From assembly GCA_024695475.1 (NCBI GenBank), contig JAILIC010000120.1:1-48238 (forward strand): a DNA stretch of 48,238 bases. The letters are read 5' to 3'. This document shows, one piece after another, positions 47,139 to 48,238 of this stretch. The translations under genes were made by a program, and so were the position numbers. The stretch's first letter is position 1; each line of letters begins with the position of its first letter. The notes beneath the pieces are model-generated. The model was not told where the DNA came from. It saw only the letters and a list, made by a program, of their open reading frames with translations, and did not search any database. This DNA comes from Treponema sp. GTDB lineage: Bacteria > Spirochaetota > Spirochaetia > Treponematales > Treponemataceae.

Positions 47139-48107
47139 TCACAAACGGCGAGCATAACCACCATCAATATACAAGCATGGATACTCAATACTCCACAAGG
47201 AAATCTTCATTTTATCACGGTAATCCCAAACTTCCGGCTCTTTCTCATATATTTCTTCAATAGTACGATAGGAACCATGTTTTTCAACATAAGCCAAATC
47301 TCCAATATCTAAACCATTATGTTCATATTCAAACTTTTTTGTATAATTAAGAATCAATACAAAATCTTTTACAGAATATGTTCCGTAAAATCCGCCCCAA
47401 TAGTACATATCCCTATCTTCCTGCATAAATGTTCCATCAGAATACAGTTCAACATCACAACCGCCATTGAAAAAACCAATAGAAAAAGTCTTTCCAGCAA
47501 CAATGGAACTTTCATTTCCCTGTTGTACCCAGTGTAACAGTTCCGATTTTGCATCTGGGGAATTATCAAAATACGATTTCATATCCGTGTCTTTTAGAAT
47601 ATAGTTTATGTAGGGATACCCTGCCAGAACAGCATAATACAAATATTGCCTCGTTTGGATATAGTCATGCAACTGAGCTTTGCAACAGGTCATGTTGTAT
47701 AATGAATAATACAACAGCTCTCTGGGATTTATTTTGTAAATACCGTCTGATTTTGTATTAATCGAAATTACAGATCCTGCTTTAAGGGTATCATCGATTG
47801 CCCAGACGGCTCTTGTCAAAATTGTTGCACTCTTATGGTAATTATCAAAAGCCTTGTCACAGTCACCTTTGTCAAATTCTGCTTCAGCTAAGTCATAAAA
47901 CTCTTTTGCTTTTTTATATGCCTCATAGTCTTCGCCTAAAGTTCCCTTATTATAAATGAAATCCATATATTCTTCAGTAATTTCTTCTGCAAATGCAAAG
48001 CGCTGCTCAGGCTGTCCTATATCCAGAAAATTAGCAAGTTCTTCCGAATAACAAAAACAAGTAGACGCAAACAGTATTAAAGTTAGGATAAAAAATAATT
48101 TCTTCAT
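47139..48107 (-). CDS. Exported hypothetical protein, 322 aa, TPR-like N-terminal half
   Basis: The signal peptide MKKLFFILTLILFASTCFC is followed by a helical region (about 40-180: YKKAKEFYDLAEAEFDKGDC DKAFDNYHKSATILTRAVWA and LYNMTCCKAQLHDYIQTRQY) that reads like TPR repeats. A beta-rich C-terminus follows (VELYSDGTFMQEDRDMYYWG GFYGTYSVKDFVLILNY), similar to a small lipocalin-like or glyoxalase-free barrel; I do not recognise the family. The ATG at 48107 has GGAG eight bases upstream; a longer in-frame start at 48188 overlaps the upstream gene and is rejected. It starts five bases before the stop of the SH3-type gene is cleared, so they form an operon of exported proteins. Confidence 0.65.
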   Translation of the reverse strand: MKKLFFILTLILFASTCFCYSEELANFLDIGQPEQRFAFAEEITEEYMDFIYNKGTLGEDYEAYKKAKEFYDLAEAEFDKGDCDKAFDNYHKSATILTRAVWAIDDTLKAGSVISINTKSDGIYKINPRELLYYSLYNMTCCKAQLHDYIQTRQYLYYAVLAGYPYINYILKDTDMKSYFDNSPDAKSELLHWVQQGNESSIVAGKTFSIGFFNGGCDVELYSDGTFMQEDRDMYYWGGFYGTYSVKDFVLILNYTKKFEYEHNGLDIGDLAYVEKHGSYRTIEEIYEKEPEVWDYRDKMKISLWSIEYPCLYIDGGYARRL

Positions 48108-48111
48108 AATG

Positions 48112-48238
48112 TTACTCCAGCACGGTGACATAGCCGCCAAAAATCCAGACCATTTCTGTTTGTGCATCTGGCCATGCCGGCCCCTCAACCATGATTAAAT
48201 ACCATGGTGCTGTTATACCATCAATAGTGTCATCTGTA
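48112..48238 (-). CDS. C-terminal fragment of an SH3-domain exported protein (runs off right edge)
   Basis: The last 41 residues are visible: TDDTIDGITAPWYLIMVEGP and then WIFGGYVTVLE before TAA. The pattern of APWY..., then W-[IV]-FGGYV is the end of a bacterial SH3 domain common in treponemal lipoproteins with C-terminal SH3 modules. It ends four bases before the ATG of the 322-aa gene, implying one transcript. Confidence 0.7.
   Translation of the reverse strand, partial: TDDTIDGITAPWYLIMVEGPAWPDAQTEMVWIFGGYVTVLE

Noticed and set aside
48108..48188. 27-residue N-terminal extension of the 322-aa exported protein
   Set aside because: It overlaps the SH3-type gene and would bury the signal peptide; GGAG lies before the ATG at 48107.

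Overview
The window looks like a chromosome segment from a host-associated Treponema-type spirochaete. This is inferred from gene content, not from a database search. The evidence includes a DUF4954 protein, BMP-family and DUF3798 transport systems, a motility-associated (DUF115/MptE-like) glycosyltransferase, many exported proteins of spirochaetal type, AT-rich intergenic DNA and frequent TTGACA/TATAAT promoters. Apart from one restriction-modification/toxin-antitoxin block and a few broken genes it is ordinary, densely packed chromosome.

Layout. 1-6067: edge fragment of a Lys-rich protein, a DUF4954 beta-helix protein, a four-lobed M16 peptidase homologue that has lost its zinc motif, and 5-formyltetrahydrofolate cyclo-ligase. 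6149-6309: tRNA-Asn with promoter and terminator. 6407-13267: accessory block with a PIN toxin and small partner, a 30-codon ORF, a 1339-aa GIY-YIG/helicase/adenine-methylase protein with an M-like partner, a divergent XRE regulator with a palindromic operator, and a small unknown gene. 13286-18251: BMP-type ABC transporter (binding protein, double ATPase, two permeases) behind a promoter and a terminator-like leader hairpin. 18285-19005: short repeats and a broken secreted-protein gene. 19059-20228: MalY/PatB/cystalysin-like C-S lyase. 20301-27214 (minus): a second ABC transporter with two tandem DUF3798 binding proteins, a leader ORF and an 86-nt repeat. 27312-31628: AEC transporter, SurA/PpiD-like chaperone, Maf/MptE-like glycosyltransferase. 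31659-38590 (minus): LepA, HtrA-like lipoprotein protease, a TPR protein with EF-hand-like loops, TilS. 38688-40579 (minus): ispE, spoVG, tRNA-Gln, rplY (ctc). 40820-41261: an extremely acidic 82-aa protein followed by stem-loops, the second 86-nt repeat and terminators. 41332-46340 (minus): rplU, prp, rpmA, obgE, nadD, yqeK, LytR/LCP-like gene, rsfS. 46489-48238 (minus): a frameshifted exported protein and two small exported proteins, one cut by the edge.

The signals I would look at first are: (i) an 86-nt two-hairpin dispersed repeat present twice with a single difference, plus a diverged relative with paired stem changes; (ii) a 15-codon leader ORF whose stop overlaps the start of a binding-protein gene; (iii) a recurrent arrangement in which genes without a Shine-Dalgarno have a -10 hexamer 7-10 nt before the ATG, which suggests leaderless mRNAs; (iv) a terminator-like hairpin between the promoter and the coding region of the BMP transport operon; (v) the two-gene restriction system with two methylase-like modules, only one carrying NPPY; (vi) a Prp protease beside an L27 that has no cleavable N-terminal extension; (vii) an 82-aa protein that is 44% Asp+Glu with no Lys, Arg or His.
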